A DNA stretch of 64,000 nt, taken from Ophthalmolycus amberensis. Lineage: Eukaryota > Chordata > Actinopteri > Perciformes > Zoarcidae. Position 1 is the first letter of the stretch. The number at the start of each line of letters is the position of its first letter. The stretch covers positions 862,501-926,500 of the forward strand of contig JAFEUB010000840.1 of NCBI GenBank assembly GCA_024529925.1, given 5' to 3'. The position numbers were made by a program, and so were the translations under genes. The notes under the pieces are model-generated. The model was not told the origin of the DNA and did not search any database. It saw only the letters and a list, made by a program, of their open reading frames with translations. Below, in pieces: positions 21,101 through 33,125 of the stretch.

Positions 21101-23650
21101 ATGACGTATTGTATCTTGAATGCAAGAGAGGCCAGCTTCGCTGTTCTAGTCGTGAATCTCTCCAGGGGCAGGGAGGCAGCCTGTCAGCCAGCTGCATGAG
21201 AGGCTTAATCTTCAATCTGCGTTTGGAACGTGCCACAGGGGTCAAAGATTACAACACCCTGTGATCATCGCCCCCATAATGCATACATTCTCATTCTGTC
21301 AGGGCTTGGTAAACATTGGCCTGACTAACCGAGCACCGGGACAACAGAGAGGAGGGCTAACTCACAGGCAGACAGACAGACGGAACAAAACAGAGGACTT
21401 TACGTTAAAAGCTCAGCACCGACTAAATATTTTAGTCTTGACTTCATTCAAAAATACAGTTTTTATTTTAATAATAAACACATCCACCAGCAAAACTCTC
21501 CTCAATAGCCTGCTTTTCATCGTCAGGAAGAAATCAATATTGTGCTGTAGTCGAGTACACAATAACTAGGTTGCTATTTGTCCTAATACTGCTGCTCATG
21601 CACCAGACGACTGTTGCTATTTTTACTGCAACATTAGAAAAACATAGCTCCACCAATATGAACAATAATATGCAAAAATCTCCTCAGCTGTGCATTGCAG
21701 ACCAGGTGAAGCTGCTCCCTGTACCATACAGCCACCACCACCACCACCCCTCCCCCTCCCCCTCACCACCACCCCGACATTAACATTCATGGAGCCACTG
21801 GAGTGTGGCGAGCCGCGTAAATCGAGCCAGCGTCGAGATGCAGGGATGGGGGGGGGGGGGGGGGGGGTAAATGGGGGATGGAGGGATGTTTGAGGAAGGC
21901 GAGGGGTGGGGTGTGGTGTGGTGGTGGTGAAGGTTGCCCAGTATGGGATTGTGGGAAAGGTCAGCAAGCAAGGTGCTACGTCTTTGGCCATATATCACAG
22001 TTATTACTGTGGGTCATTGACTGGTATGGAAATTAGAGGAGCAGTGACAGCCTCGCGTGTCATGATGCTGTAAGAATGGGCAAGGCCGGGCCAACAAGAA
22101 GGCGCTGCAATCTCAGTAAAAGCGCCATGGCTCCAGGGAATGGCAAAAAAAATGGACATTCCCATCAGCCTCAGCTGTATAGGCCTAACTACTCGAGGTC
22201 AATGCCTAACCTCAACCAACCGGCTCTGCCTCAACCATGCTACGCAGGGCTGGTCCTGCCAAGACAAGCAGTGGGATTCATAATCTTGCCAGCATACTCA
22301 TAAGAAGTTATGATATGCGCAGAGATGCTGACTAAAACAGTTGAGCTGAATGGTAAACGTCAGTCCAGCAGCAGTGCTGTTTGAGAGGGGCGCCACATTA
22401 AAATGCATGCATTACAGGCATATCAGCAGAACGTGGAAAGCCAACTCCCTATGGAAATGTTGGTCGGCTGCTTCTCATAGGGCCTGTGGAAGGGTTTATT
22501 TGTGACCAGTGTCCTCTGGCTCAGAAGGACAAAGGCAGCCAACCAGGGAAATCATTGTGCTTGACAACATCACATACAGTAGTTCCATCTGACAGCGTTG
22601 GTTTGAAACATTTAAATCAGACTGATGAAGACGTTTTTAAAGTTATCGAGAAGCTGTCACTCCAGAAGGGTGGTGGTGGTGGTGGAGAAAAGTAAAGACT
22701 GTGGAAGGGAGACAGCGGTATTGCTGAGCATGGTCATACTGCTGCAAAAGCTGCTTCTTCTCTGTAATGTATTGACTGACTGGCCTCTGATCGCTTTGGC
22801 TGCAAAAAAAAAGGCCGATACGTTTCAGATGAATGTGCTTTTAATGAAGCTCTTCACTTAGTGCTGTAAAAAGCTTAAAACAAACTTTTGACACTGGAGA
22901 AGACACCTGCAGCACTTGATCAAACACTGAATCGATGCGTTTCTCCTGGTGGCTCAGAGAAATGGGAGTACAAAGCAGAGGAGGTGTGGACCTGGCAGAA
23001 ACACTATAGCTCATGAACCCCCCTCCCTCCCCCCCTCCCTCCTCCTCCTCTCCACAACTGTCGCCACCCTGGTCGTCAACCCCATTACACAGACGCATGC
23101 ACACAGACGTTTTGCAGCGCCCAGCCTTTTCACACTTGAACATCGCGCGCTTGATTAGAAAGGAGAGAAGCGGCAATCTTCAATGTGTCTTTGTCATGTC
23201 TTTGTCTCAGTGTCCCCACGAACCACAATTACAGCACACAAAGAGATGTGAAGGAATTCAGCGGAGAATGTGTATAGCATTGTGTCAAACCAGCTGGGGA
23301 CCAAATACCTCCTCGTGCCTCCATACTGCAGGATATTTCAGGCCATTATTTTGCGTGCTGTTATTTAGCTTTTGACGTCTTTTGTCGAAAGCAAGAGCAC
23401 GAGTAGTCGATTCCACAGACTGGTAGTGATGAACATCTTCTAATTATGTCAGCAAGTTATCTCAACACAATTGGCAGCTGTTTGCCAATTTCCAAATCAT
23501 GAATTTGAAATGATCAAAAACATGTATGTTGATAATTAATAATAATACCTAAGTTTGCAAGGGCAGATCATAGACGAATTGAAAACATGTCACATTTTAA
23601 TGCATTTTATTGTCATCATCCTCTCTAAAGATGAACAGCGAGTGAATGAC
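21101..23650. other. Intergenic with low-complexity tracts
   Basis: A balanced block at about 21120-21340 may be regulatory. From 21728 to 21935 it is low complexity: CCACCACCA and CCCCTC repeats, then a pure G run of about 20 at 21848-21867, then GTGGTGGTG. A C/T-rich run lies at 23018-23051. The short ORFs here are by-products of this composition. Confidence 0.55.
21848..21867 (+). repeat. Homopolymer G tract
   Basis: Twenty consecutive G. It sits in a purine-rich, GGT-rich setting on one side and a C-rich setting on the other; strand-slippage and assembly error are likely here. Confidence 0.9.
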
Positions 23651-26600
23651 TTGTAATAGCTATAACATGCTGAAATCTTCTCAGCACTTGGCCTTGCAGA
23701 TTAAGCACTGCAGGAAAAGAAAGTAGGTGGGGAACACTCATGATTCTGTCCTCTTCAACTTTAATCAAAAGTACACTGACGCGCTGCAGCCCCCTCCCTC
23801 TCTTTCATAATAATGGGCCGCTAAAAATTCAGGAGGCAGGCTCCACATCAATCACTCGCCAGATTTGAGTCCAATGCAATAAATATGTAAATGAGGAGAA
23901 GCCAGTGTCTCGTAGCTTGGAGATCAGTGCAGAGAGAGAGAAAAGGGAAAAACTGTATTAATTGCCCATGGCCAGAGGAATCCTATTACTGTGGGCATTG
24001 ATTATAAAATTGTATGTGTGAATGATTTTCATGCAGAAAGTGGACTACCAAGCCTACAGCGAAATTTGAAGAAAGAGTCAAATTAGCAAACGCGGGGCCA
24101 CATTTTGCAAGTGACTCAAAGGAAACAGCAACGACAAAAAGGCCAAATCTCAGTTCAAATAAGATTTAGATTAGAAAATGAAAAGGATTTCTATGTCAAA
24201 TTACAATAAAGTATTATCCAATCAAAATCTCTGTCCAGTTGTAATGTTTAACGGCGTTTACTTGCATTCAAGATTTACTTCATTCCTTTCTCAGAGGCAC
24301 AGGAGAACGGGGCACATGATGCGCTTCTTCTTTTACTCGATTCCATTGAAGTCGAGTCCATTAGTGTGGTGCCCTAATGGACTCTCCCCTGAAAGATAGT
24401 TGACATTTTCCCACACTACATCATGATGAGGAGTGACAAAATGGTTATAAAGTCTTTATATGAAGAGCTTTTATGCATTATGCTCACTTTTCCAAAACAA
24501 ATTGAGTGAAACGAAATCTAACACCTGACCACAGACTGCAAACGCACAGTATCCAACAAACCGAGCTCACTCTAAGATCAGTGTCATGTTTGGTGAAAAG
24601 AAACCATTAAGGGACTAACTGCAAGTAGCTTTCAGCCAAGTCAAGTGCAGCGTATGCGAGCAGTCAAAGTGTCCAAGTGGTGGTGATGAGCACTCGGCTG
24701 TTAGAAGTGAAAAGACTAAATCCACTACTTGTTTGACAGGAACTCTCAGATTTGGGTGTGTAATATTTACAAAATACTAAATATGTACATACTTTTGTTC
24801 TGCAGAAACACAAACATATGTAGGACATGTCACATCTCAGAGGACAGATATTGTGCGTGCTTTGTCCTACAGTCGCCATAATCACTAGACTTTAATTGAT
24901 TCGCTGGCCTCATGTTTGACATGCAAATCTCCCATTTAATCGTGGCATTTTGCTCAGATAAACAGGGATTACCTTGATTAACAACATAGCATTACCTCCA
25001 AACATTTGAAAGTGGTAGGCCTTAATTAACACAACATGACCCCATTTAAAACCTTGAATAAATGTTTGTATTTTATGAATATTTATATATTTATTGAAAA
25101 GTCTTCTTTTAGTATAGCTATACTAGTGGTCTTTGGGTATCCATCAACGTTATCTGAAAAGAGATTTGATATAATTGGATGATATATATATTCATTAATT
25201 TACTCTTTGCTATGCACCTTAATGAGGTGGACAACACAGTGACAACCAAGAATGTTATGTTAGAAGAAATGCGGTGGCGTTAAACTGAGATACGAGATAT
25301 AGACATCTCGACTTATCTATTTTTATTGTTGAGAACCACTCGAAATGCTATCGAGCATATAGGAAGTATGTCAAAGTCCACATTTCACTGCATCGCTCAA
25401 TCACTCTTCTTAGAAATCACTCCAACTCATAATTCCAACCTCTGTGAGAACTTGAGGTGGCTGCCGACTCTGGGACAAGAAACGCTCACTTTCACTTGAT
25501 ACTGTATCGTGGATATGATCTACTCATTTCCTCTGATTCCCACAGTTACAGTTGAGTCAGCATCAAAACAACTACTGCTCCCCAGTGCTTTCAAAGTTCA
25601 ATCAACTTTTGAGAAGGGACGGTGTAACGTAGAAATGCACTGTGAAATGAAGCCATGTGGAACAGATACTAATCCCGGAGCGGGATGGGACTGTCTGGAG
25701 TAACAACCACCAGCTGATGAAGGAAATGGTGCATCGAGCTTTTCCTCCATTAGCAGCTGCATGGCCCTAGAAAGTTTGTATCTAACTGCGACTCCATTTG
25801 TGGAATTTGTCTTTGAACAGGGGAGGTTAGGGTCTAACTACATAAAAGGTGAGTCTGATGATATCTATATTTTTCTTACTGTCAACAAATCCCATGGAAA
25901 GACCAAAACAACAATGAATCTTCTAGCAAATATTGACTGTGTAAAGCCGGATATATATTTATTCCTTTGTGCCCGAGAGCTCCATTGTTAAAACACATCA
26001 ATGAGCAACGCTGGGTGCCATATTCCTTCATTAACATGAGCACAGGCGCTGTAGTTATCTCCGCCAGGAGGATCATGCGATCGGTCGCGTGCATACGTGA
26101 GTGAGTGAGTGACTGTGCACCCATGTGTCTGTCCATGCTACTCTCGCATTGTGCTGCAGCAAACTGCAGGATGCTTTGGGTTGCCAGTTATGGCTGCATG
26201 CTCAGGGACCTCTCATGGTTGCGGTTAATCACACTTTCTCAAAACACCTTCCATTGCCTGTTTAGGTATAGGGGTTGCCAGTGATAACACAGAATGCATC
26301 TCCGATCGCCCATCCGCTACTCTGCACCCACAGTGGAGGGATACCAGTTTGCGGTGTGTTTGTTAAGCAGCTAACGGAATGGACGTTGTGTTTGGCTAAC
26401 AGCTAACAGACCTACCATGCACACAGTGCTTACCTCTCGGCCGCTGCGCCTCGCTTTTATCGGTTTGAATGGCCATGATTCTTGTTTGTGAGTTTGAATG
26501 GGATGATACAATGCCTTACATCCCCATCAGTGTCTAGACGGGGGGTAAGCCATTTGTGGGTTGTATTCATTCAACCACACAACAGAGCAGTGGTCGTTGC

Positions 26601-29069
26601 AGACACACCTTTCTACTGTTGAAATACCCGATTTACTCTAATTTGAGTAATGTTTTATAAAAACTAAAGTGCCGAAGTCGAATTGAGATATTTTTTCAAA
26701 ACAACAATGAGCAGGTTAAGGAAGATGGAGAGTATGAGATGGAATAACTTTTTGGTTTTGGTCTTTTCAGTGGATTTGTTGACAATAACAAACAAACAAT
26801 GTGTTCATTAGGGTTGTGTTATTGAGAACTTTGCTGGCTTCATTGAAAGGTATCAGCTTGCTTTTCCAACATCAGTTTTGATCTTGTGACCAACTGATGA
26901 GATATCAAGCCCAAAGTGAATCTTAAAAACATCCCAATGGAAACAATGGTGAGAAATAACGGATCCACATCTATGTTGTCCAGCAGTTCTTAGTGACTTG
27001 TCTCTCCTGCCCCTCCCCCAAACCGCTTCACTGATCTGCTCCTTCAGCCCCCTGCTTCGCTGCCCAGTGTGGTTCAATATTCAGTGTTCGTCCCGTCCTC
27101 CTTTGTGCTGCTCTCATCTTTCCCTGACTCTAAAATATCCAGTCGGTCATCATCTCCTTCTTCACTATCAACAGAAATGACTTTTCATTTCATGCAAGCT
27201 TATGGACAATTGCCAGATATTTTAAGAAGGCCCTTTTCATAATGTAAACATACATGCAGTATATTAGGTGCTTAATAACTTTACAATTTATATATTTGTC
27301 TCTGAAAGGTCTCTTATAATAGAATGACTATGTTGTTGTTTGCTCTTACTGTTTATGAACAGCACTGTGACCTCCTCGGATATATCAAGAAGCAAACAGG
27401 CAAACAAATGGCATTGAAACATCCGTGGTGCTGTGTGTTCTTCACTCACAGTACCGAGCAGACATCACCCACTCTATAAACCCGACAGCTCACTAACATT
27501 TGCAAAGTGATCCGAAAAGAATGCTGACCAATTGCTCCTGGATTTGAAAGTTCATTGATTGCTGGCTAGATGTTTCGTCTGGATTAGCCAACACTGTCAG
27601 TAACACCACAAAGAGCAGCTCTAGCTTTGTTGACTGTGCTGCAGCAGACCGCTCTTCTTCTTTCTTTTTTTTTAAGAGAACCTCTCCATGAAATTCATTT
27701 GAAAAATCCTAAATGTCCTTGTCAAGATGTTTGCATTATAAAAGTTTCGGGTAAAGAGCTACCATTTAGCAATCTGTAACAATGGAAAATACTAAATGTT
27801 ACAGCAACTAAACACAGGTAAACATTGTTAAAGGTGCTCTCAATAGAAAGAAACTAAATGTATGTGAATACAGTGAATTAGGAATAATTAGTAGTTAGCA
27901 AGTATACGTATGTATGTATATTTATTCAGATAAGTACTGCCACTGGTTTCATCAGAACACAAGGAGGATGATAATGAAAGTAACACTGTTTTTTAAATGA
28001 AGTTGCTTCCTTAATTGATCGCCTATTTAATCTCAACAAAGCCCTGTTCATTACACATTTAAAAAGTCAAGAAGCCCCCACACTTGAAAGAACTAGTACT
28101 ATATTCCCCCCCCCCCCCCCAAAAAAAATTAACAAATAAAAATGATCAATATGTGTTTTATTATACAGTGAATGGTCGTAAACATCGGTCTCATAAACTT
28201 AATTGGAACAATCAAGTATGTCTCATAAAAACAACATTGCTGCTGCTGGCAGTGTGTGAGACCATCAATGTGAGTAATATGACATTTTGATCCACTAAGA
28301 CAAAAAAACATTTTGATTCTCGGCTGTTCGGCTAACTGAGCTGCAAGTGACTGTTTTCACTGTAGAAAAACATGCTCAGATAATTAGGAGAGGAAGTGAA
28401 CACTTAAAAAACGTTGCGTCTCACAACTAAAGGTGCAGGATTGTGCCGTGCATAGGCAACGGTTTATTAGTATTCTCTGTTTGTTTTTTTAAACTTTTTT
28501 TAATGAGGACATAGTACGAACTAGCACAGTGAGTGAAATAGAACGGCTACAAAAGTTTGGTTGGTTTGCATTAAACAGTCTGTCCATCGGTTTTATACAA
28601 TGCTGATATTCAAACTATCATATCACTAACAATCTGAATACTGGAGCTTTAAGTAAACAGTTGACTGTTCTCTACACTTGTCCATCATTCTGTGGGACTC
28701 ATGTTAAAGTCAAATCCTTTTCTGTCACATATCAAATTTTCAGATGAATAAAGATATCCCTTTGAAGGCAAATATGTGTTGGCAATGAAATAATTGAAAA
28801 GGTAAATGACTAAGAAATAAATAGGGGAAAAAAACAATGTTTCCACAGTCCTGAGAGAGGTATTTGGTCAAATGTATTGAACATCACAATCATAGTCTGT
28901 TATTAAATGATAAAATCTTGTATTACACATGAACTCATGGATGGAGGGGGCTGTTTGTCAGTATGCTTTAAACACTGAAAGGTGATTTAAAAGATGCTGT
29001 CATGCACCTTGACATTAACATTTCATGGACACTTGCATCAAAATATGTGGCAAAAAAAAAACCCAGATT
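23651..29069. other. Intergenic between acaca and lhx1
   Basis: No gene found. Candidate conserved blocks: about 23790-24080 and about 24880-25050. The second holds an ATGCAAAT octamer at 24921-24928 with nearby TTAATTAA and GATTAC cores. A C15 tract stands at 28106-28120. The rest is AT-rich and unremarkable. Confidence 0.5.
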
Positions 29070-29091
29070 CTGCAGCATATAAATATGTTTG

Positions 29092-29097
29092 TTTATT
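29092..29097 (-). terminator. lhx1: lhx1 polyadenylation signal
   Basis: TTTATT on the plus strand, AATAAA on the minus, 285 bases past the lhx1 stop. It gives a 3' UTR of roughly 300 bases. Other copies further down are possible alternatives. Confidence 0.5.
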
Positions 29098-29381
29098 GCT
29101 TGATCAATGAGGCCCAGCACTGCAAATGTATTAATGTATGTAATGTATTAAAACAATCTATTGATTGGCTAGTCAATAAACATACCGACATACAAATATA
29201 GAGATTTATAAATAGTTAAATAGACCTTAACAAAAATACAAGCAGATAAATAAAAAATTATGAATAAATGAATAATTAATAAATAAATAAATTAGTGTAT
29301 TTAAATTAAGAATCAAAAAAATATTTGAAGTTGAATTGCCTTCAAAATCTAAGTGTGCCTTGTAGTTGGGTCTCGGCCGGT

Positions 29382-29755
29382 TTACCAGACAGTGCCTTCG
29401 CTCATTTCTGAGGAGGGTTGTGACAGCTGGTTGGTGTATCCGTTGTCACTGAGGGACACAGTCGTGTAGGGTGTGCTGGGGCCACACATCTCACTGGAGA
29501 TGCTGTGCATTGAGCCCGGCATATTGGGCTCTGGACTGGGTGAGTCCGCAGGATGGTGAGAGACTGTGTCAGAGAAACAGTGCACCTCTCCGGGACAGTG
29601 GTGCCCTGGATGGTGGTGGTCCATTGCTCCTAACGGGGTGCCAGCAGGGACAGAGGAGGGCACAAAGCCCAAGTCAGGAGTCTGAGCATGGGACGAAGGT
29701 GGGCCTTGGTAGTACTCATAATTCCCTCCTGAGCCATAGTATTCACCAGGATAGT
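29382..29755 (-). CDS. lhx1: lhx1 exon 5: C-terminal tail
   Basis: DYPGEYYGSGGNYEYY, PPSSHAQTPDLGFVPSS, SPSPEPNMPGSMHS, to MSEGTVW and TAA. Proline- and serine-rich transactivation-type tail, about 124 codons. Confidence 0.95.
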
Positions 29756-32600
29756 CTGCATAAATATAAATATTTGGACAGAATGTATCAGAATTAAAAA
29801 AAAATATACACACTATAAATTGATTTTTTGTAAAAATATTTTGTTCTTCAGTTTTTAGTGAATTCAACAGACTCAACAGAAATAAATAGAAGATAGATTG
29901 ATTACATTATAGTGACTACATAAATCTGAAGAAGCATATTTGATTGATATTAGTAAGCAAGTTCATCAAAATCCTTTTTTAATTTCCAAGGAAATGATAA
30001 ACCCTACATCCCCAAAACATACAGCTCACCTCCATAATAAGAGAAGTGTCCAAGGTCCTCTGCCTCCAGTCTCTCTCCCAGCGCCCTCATCCTCCTCTGG
30101 CCGCGGAAAAACACGTGTCTCCGGCCGCCCAGAGAGCTCAGCTGCTTCATGCGTCTCTCTTTGGACCTCCGGTTTTGGAACCAAACCTTTCGGACACAAA
30201 AAAAAAAGATGAAGTAAGCAGCGTGAGTGACACAAGCAGGAAAGCAAAAAGGACAAACAACAAGAAAAGACGTCCCCTTGTACCCGTCTGTGCCTTGCAG
30301 GGCCCTGTGAGCGTCACAGTAACGTTTTTAACGGGATTCTCGTTGCTTAATGTATATTTCGCTAATATAAAGATCGAAATGAGTAAGTTCCTTAAAGCAT
30401 TTACTTGCACTTCTCGCCATAAAAAATGGAAATAGGGTTGAGGTCGAAATATTACACTATTAGGTTGTCTAGAAGTTGGAATAAGGAGTTTTTGAAAATG
30501 CGTCAAAAATGAATGTGAACTGATGGCCATTTAGCCGACTGAAACACAATTTATCTTGAAGCATTTCGATGTCGCTAACGAAGCGTCAATCCAACAGGAA
30601 ATTGCATCAGGGGAGCCTTTTAAAAATGTCCACAAGGACAAGAAGCTAAGTGAGTCCTGCTTTTAAGGGTTTTAGGAGCGCAATGGGAGTAAAGATTATG
30701 GATCAAATTGGTTTGGAAAAAAAAAAAAATATATATATATATATATATAAAAAAAAAATCTACAGAGCATTTAGGACCAATCCCCTAAGAGTGTGTCCAA
30801 AAGTCCCAAATCACAACCATTTGTTGTGTCCATAAAAGCTTTTCGTTTGACTAAATCCTGTTGTGTTAGACCTCGAGGCACCATGTAACCTGTTAAAACA
30901 CTGACTGTGGATGGAACTAATGCGTCCTATAATGAATAAAGATGGATGAGCAAATATCACCCTCGTTGTTAACTTTTTGTTTTCTTTTTTCTTCCTTTTG
31001 CCTTTTACCTGGATGACTCTCATGGTGAGACCGGTCTCTCGTGACAGCTGCTCCCTGATGTGTCGGGTGGGTTTCGGCGTGGCCGTGAAAGCCGCTTTCA
31101 GGATCTCCAGCTGCTTGGCTTTTATGGTGGTCCGAGGCCCGCGTCGTTTCCCGACGGTACTCTGCTCGTCATTCTCGTTGTTGTTGTCTTTATCGGATAA
31201 ATGTCCCGTCTCCGAGTCCTTCCCGTCGTCCTGCGGGTCCTGGGAGTCCGGAGAGAGACTCGGGTCGCTGCACGTCGTGACTGCCATGAGAATTTGATAC
31301 GCTGTGTGTTAGCACATGGGTCTGAGAATCTAAATCATTCCCGCAAAACCCTCCAGGAAAACAGTGGCATTTCTAAAGTGAGTTATTAACATAGCACCAA
31401 TTCCAAATATGTTCATTATAATATATTATATTATCATCGATATTCGGAATAGCCCACTTTGAGGGTATCACTATAAATACATTTGTTTAAAGAATTATAC
31501 CGGAAAATCTGCTGCTGCTAATACTATTAATACAATACTACTAATACTAGTAATAATGATAATAATAACAATAATAACAATAATTTATTAAAAATACTTT
31601 CAAAACATTAAACAACTTTCTGAATGGCTTGATTAATCACCTGAAAGGAGGATTGTGTCTTTCCCATTGTTATTCTGATAGTCCTCCTTACAAACAAACT
31701 TGAATTCGTCCAGGATGTACAGTTCCTCTCCGGTGGAAAGCTGTTTGTTACACATCACACACGTGAAACAGTTCAGGTGAAACACTTTGCTCTTGGCCCT
31801 GCGGACAAGATCACTGGGTAAAATCCCTTGGGCGCAACCGTCACACTTGGTCCCAAACGTCCTGTTGAAGAGGGAGAGCAACAGTCATGGACAAGTTTCA
31901 GCATCATACTACTAATGACTGAGATGACTTTTTTTTGTTTTTACTCATGTTGAAGTAAATTAATGATGGGTTCACAACACTGAGTTAATTTCTATCAGAG
32001 GACAATAGTCCACAAACAAAATTCAGCCTTGTAATGTATTCAATTCATTTCAGAAATAATATCTAATATCTAAATCTGAAAAAACAATATTACATTACTG
32101 TAGACAAAACATGTTGTTTATTCATAAATAAAGAATTTTTTTCATGTAAAAGAAAATCGAATAAACAAAAAACTGACATCTGCAACATTTACACAAAGTA
32201 CCATCTCCCTCGGTGTTTATGGAACTCCTGGCAGAACACAGTCCAGTGGTTTTAATACAACAGGCCCCATCAGCGTTTGATCAACATCCATTTTTCTTTA
32301 TTTTGAGCGTTTTTTTTTACCTTGCGTTTCTTTTTTATCGGCGAAAAAAAAATACATTTGACAGCAGTTTTATGTATCCATTTTTTGTTGTTGTTGTGAA
32401 TACTAAACCACAAACACTTTGGATGCTTACCTAAAGAAGTCGTTCTTACAATACAGTCTCCCTTCTCGTGAAAAACACTTATCTGACAAAGTGCATTTGC
32501 ATTCGCAGCACTGGACGCATTTGATGTGCCATGGTCTGTCCAAAACTTTCAGCAAAAACCTATCAAGAATAGGCTTTTCACAGCTGGAACACTGAAGCAT
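29382..32600 (-). CDS. lhx1: LIM/homeobox protein Lhx1, complete (5 exons)
   Basis: A nuclear LIM-homeodomain transcription factor; the family acts in gastrula organiser, kidney, neural and gonadal development and binds TAAT sites with Ldb1-type cofactors. Exons from 5' to 3' on the minus strand: 32431-32600, 31641-31861, 31009-31280, 30030-30186, 29382-29755. That is 1,194 bases and 397 residues, against about 406 in human LHX1. Two tandem LIM domains fill residues 4 to about 120 with zinc-binding Cys/His in place. A linker with SDPSLSPDSQDP follows, then the homeodomain (KRRGPRTTIKAKQLEILKAA to VWFQNRRSKERRMKQLS), then a Pro/Ser/Tyr-rich tail. The linker says Lhx1 rather than Lhx5. The homeodomain carries several changes from the usual Lhx1/5 form, and the end is SEGTVW instead of NEAAVW. 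This suggests a diverged teleost duplicate (perhaps lhx1b). It converges on acaca. Confidence 0.95.
30030..30186 (-). CDS. lhx1: lhx1 exon 4: homeodomain recognition helix
   Basis: VWFQNRRSKERRMKQLSSLG, then RRHVFFRGQRRMRALGERLE and HFSYYG. The third helix WFQNRRSKERR is unchanged. Confidence 0.95.
30187..31008 (-). other. lhx1 intron 3
   Basis: An 822-base intron inside the homeodomain. It contains an A-tract/(TA)n/A-tract at about 30719-30758 and a T/C-rich run near 30975-31000 on the plus strand. No other feature. Confidence 0.85.
30719..30758 (+). repeat. A-tract flanked (TA)n microsatellite
   Basis: About ten A, about ten TA units and another A run. This is a perfect AT stretch that can extrude a hairpin; it lies in lhx1 intron 3. 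Confidence 0.9.
31009..31280 (-). CDS. lhx1: lhx1 exon 3: linker and most of homeodomain
   Basis: Begins VTTCSDPSLSPDSQDP, then an acidic D/N/E stretch, then KRRGPRTTIKAKQLEILKAA to MRVIQ. The homeodomain is split between VIQ and VWF, the family's known intron position. Confidence 0.96.
31281..31640 (-). other. lhx1 intron 2
   Basis: A 360-base intron with an imperfect AAT/ATT trinucleotide run at about 31548-31590. Nothing else seen. Confidence 0.8.
31641..31861 (-). CDS. lhx1: lhx1 exon 2: second LIM domain
   Basis: From RTFGTKCDGCAQGILPSDLV to FKFVCKEDY, the second LIM domain. It ends in a short Asn/Lys linker that is shorter than in tetrapods. Donor GTGATT. Confidence 0.95.
31862..32430 (-). 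other. lhx1 intron 1
   Basis: A 569-base AT-rich intron between the two LIM exons. No element recognised. Confidence 0.85.
32431..32600 (-). CDS. lhx1: lhx1 exon 1: first LIM domain
   Basis: ATG at 32598-32600, reading MLQCSSCEKPILDRFLLKVL through CKNDFF. The first LIM zinc ligands (CSSC, H, CVQCC, CECKC) are present. The opening MLQCSSCEKP differs from the usual MVHCAGCKRP. Donor GTAAGC after a split Arg. Confidence 0.95.
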
Positions 32601-33125
32601 TGTCCGGAGTTATTCCCAGCCCAGCGTGAGGGAAATGTACTACTCTGTTGATTCTCTTTCTCCAACGTCCCAGTCACCTCGGTGTTGACTTGCTTGGGTA
32701 TGATCCCGCGTATCCAAATGTATCCAAATGAATCGGAAAAATCACATCACCATCCGTGAGATTAAATGCAGCTCTTCTGTTCCACGAGGCAACAATCCAC
32801 ATGTGGCCGACAGCTCCGAACGAGAGGTTGACTGTTGAAAAAACAGCATTTCTCTTACAAAATTATAGGTTCATCGCGGGCCCGTCTGAAGTGTGCGAAT
32901 TTACGGGTTCGCGCAGAAAAAAAAAACAGCCTACCGACACTGCGATGTATCCCGAGTGGTGTCTAAAGCAGAACAAAATAACGATGACATGCTATCAGTG
33001 CGCTCAGCCTTGTCATGTGTGTCCCATTTTCCCTCTGATGAGCTCTCAGTCCGGGAGAAACGCTGTAATGAGCGCACCTCTTAAAGCTCAGCCTATTGCC
33101 CATTAAGAGACGTGTGACGTCAGCT
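32601..33125 (-). promoter_or_regulatory. lhx1: lhx1 5' UTR and promoter region
   Basis: The sequence upstream of the lhx1 start codon is clearly richer in CpG than the flanks, up to about 33125, as expected of a developmental-gene promoter. A CRE palindrome lies at its far end. The transcription start cannot be placed by eye. The open frame on the opposite strand at 32756-33106 is a by-product of composition. Confidence 0.5.
33115..33122. promoter_or_regulatory. Palindromic CRE (TGACGTCA)
   Basis: A perfect cAMP-response element, the binding site for CREB/ATF factors, 515 bases upstream of the lhx1 start codon and at the edge of the CpG-rich region. Its use is inferred. Confidence 0.5.

Noticed and set aside
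21690..21991. Proline- and glycine-rich ORFs on both strands
   Set aside because: Created by C/G low-complexity repeats; no other coding sign.
22076..22303. 75-codon ORF beginning MGKAGPTRRRC
   Set aside because: Basic and glutamine/proline-rich but without domain, homologue or transcript signals.
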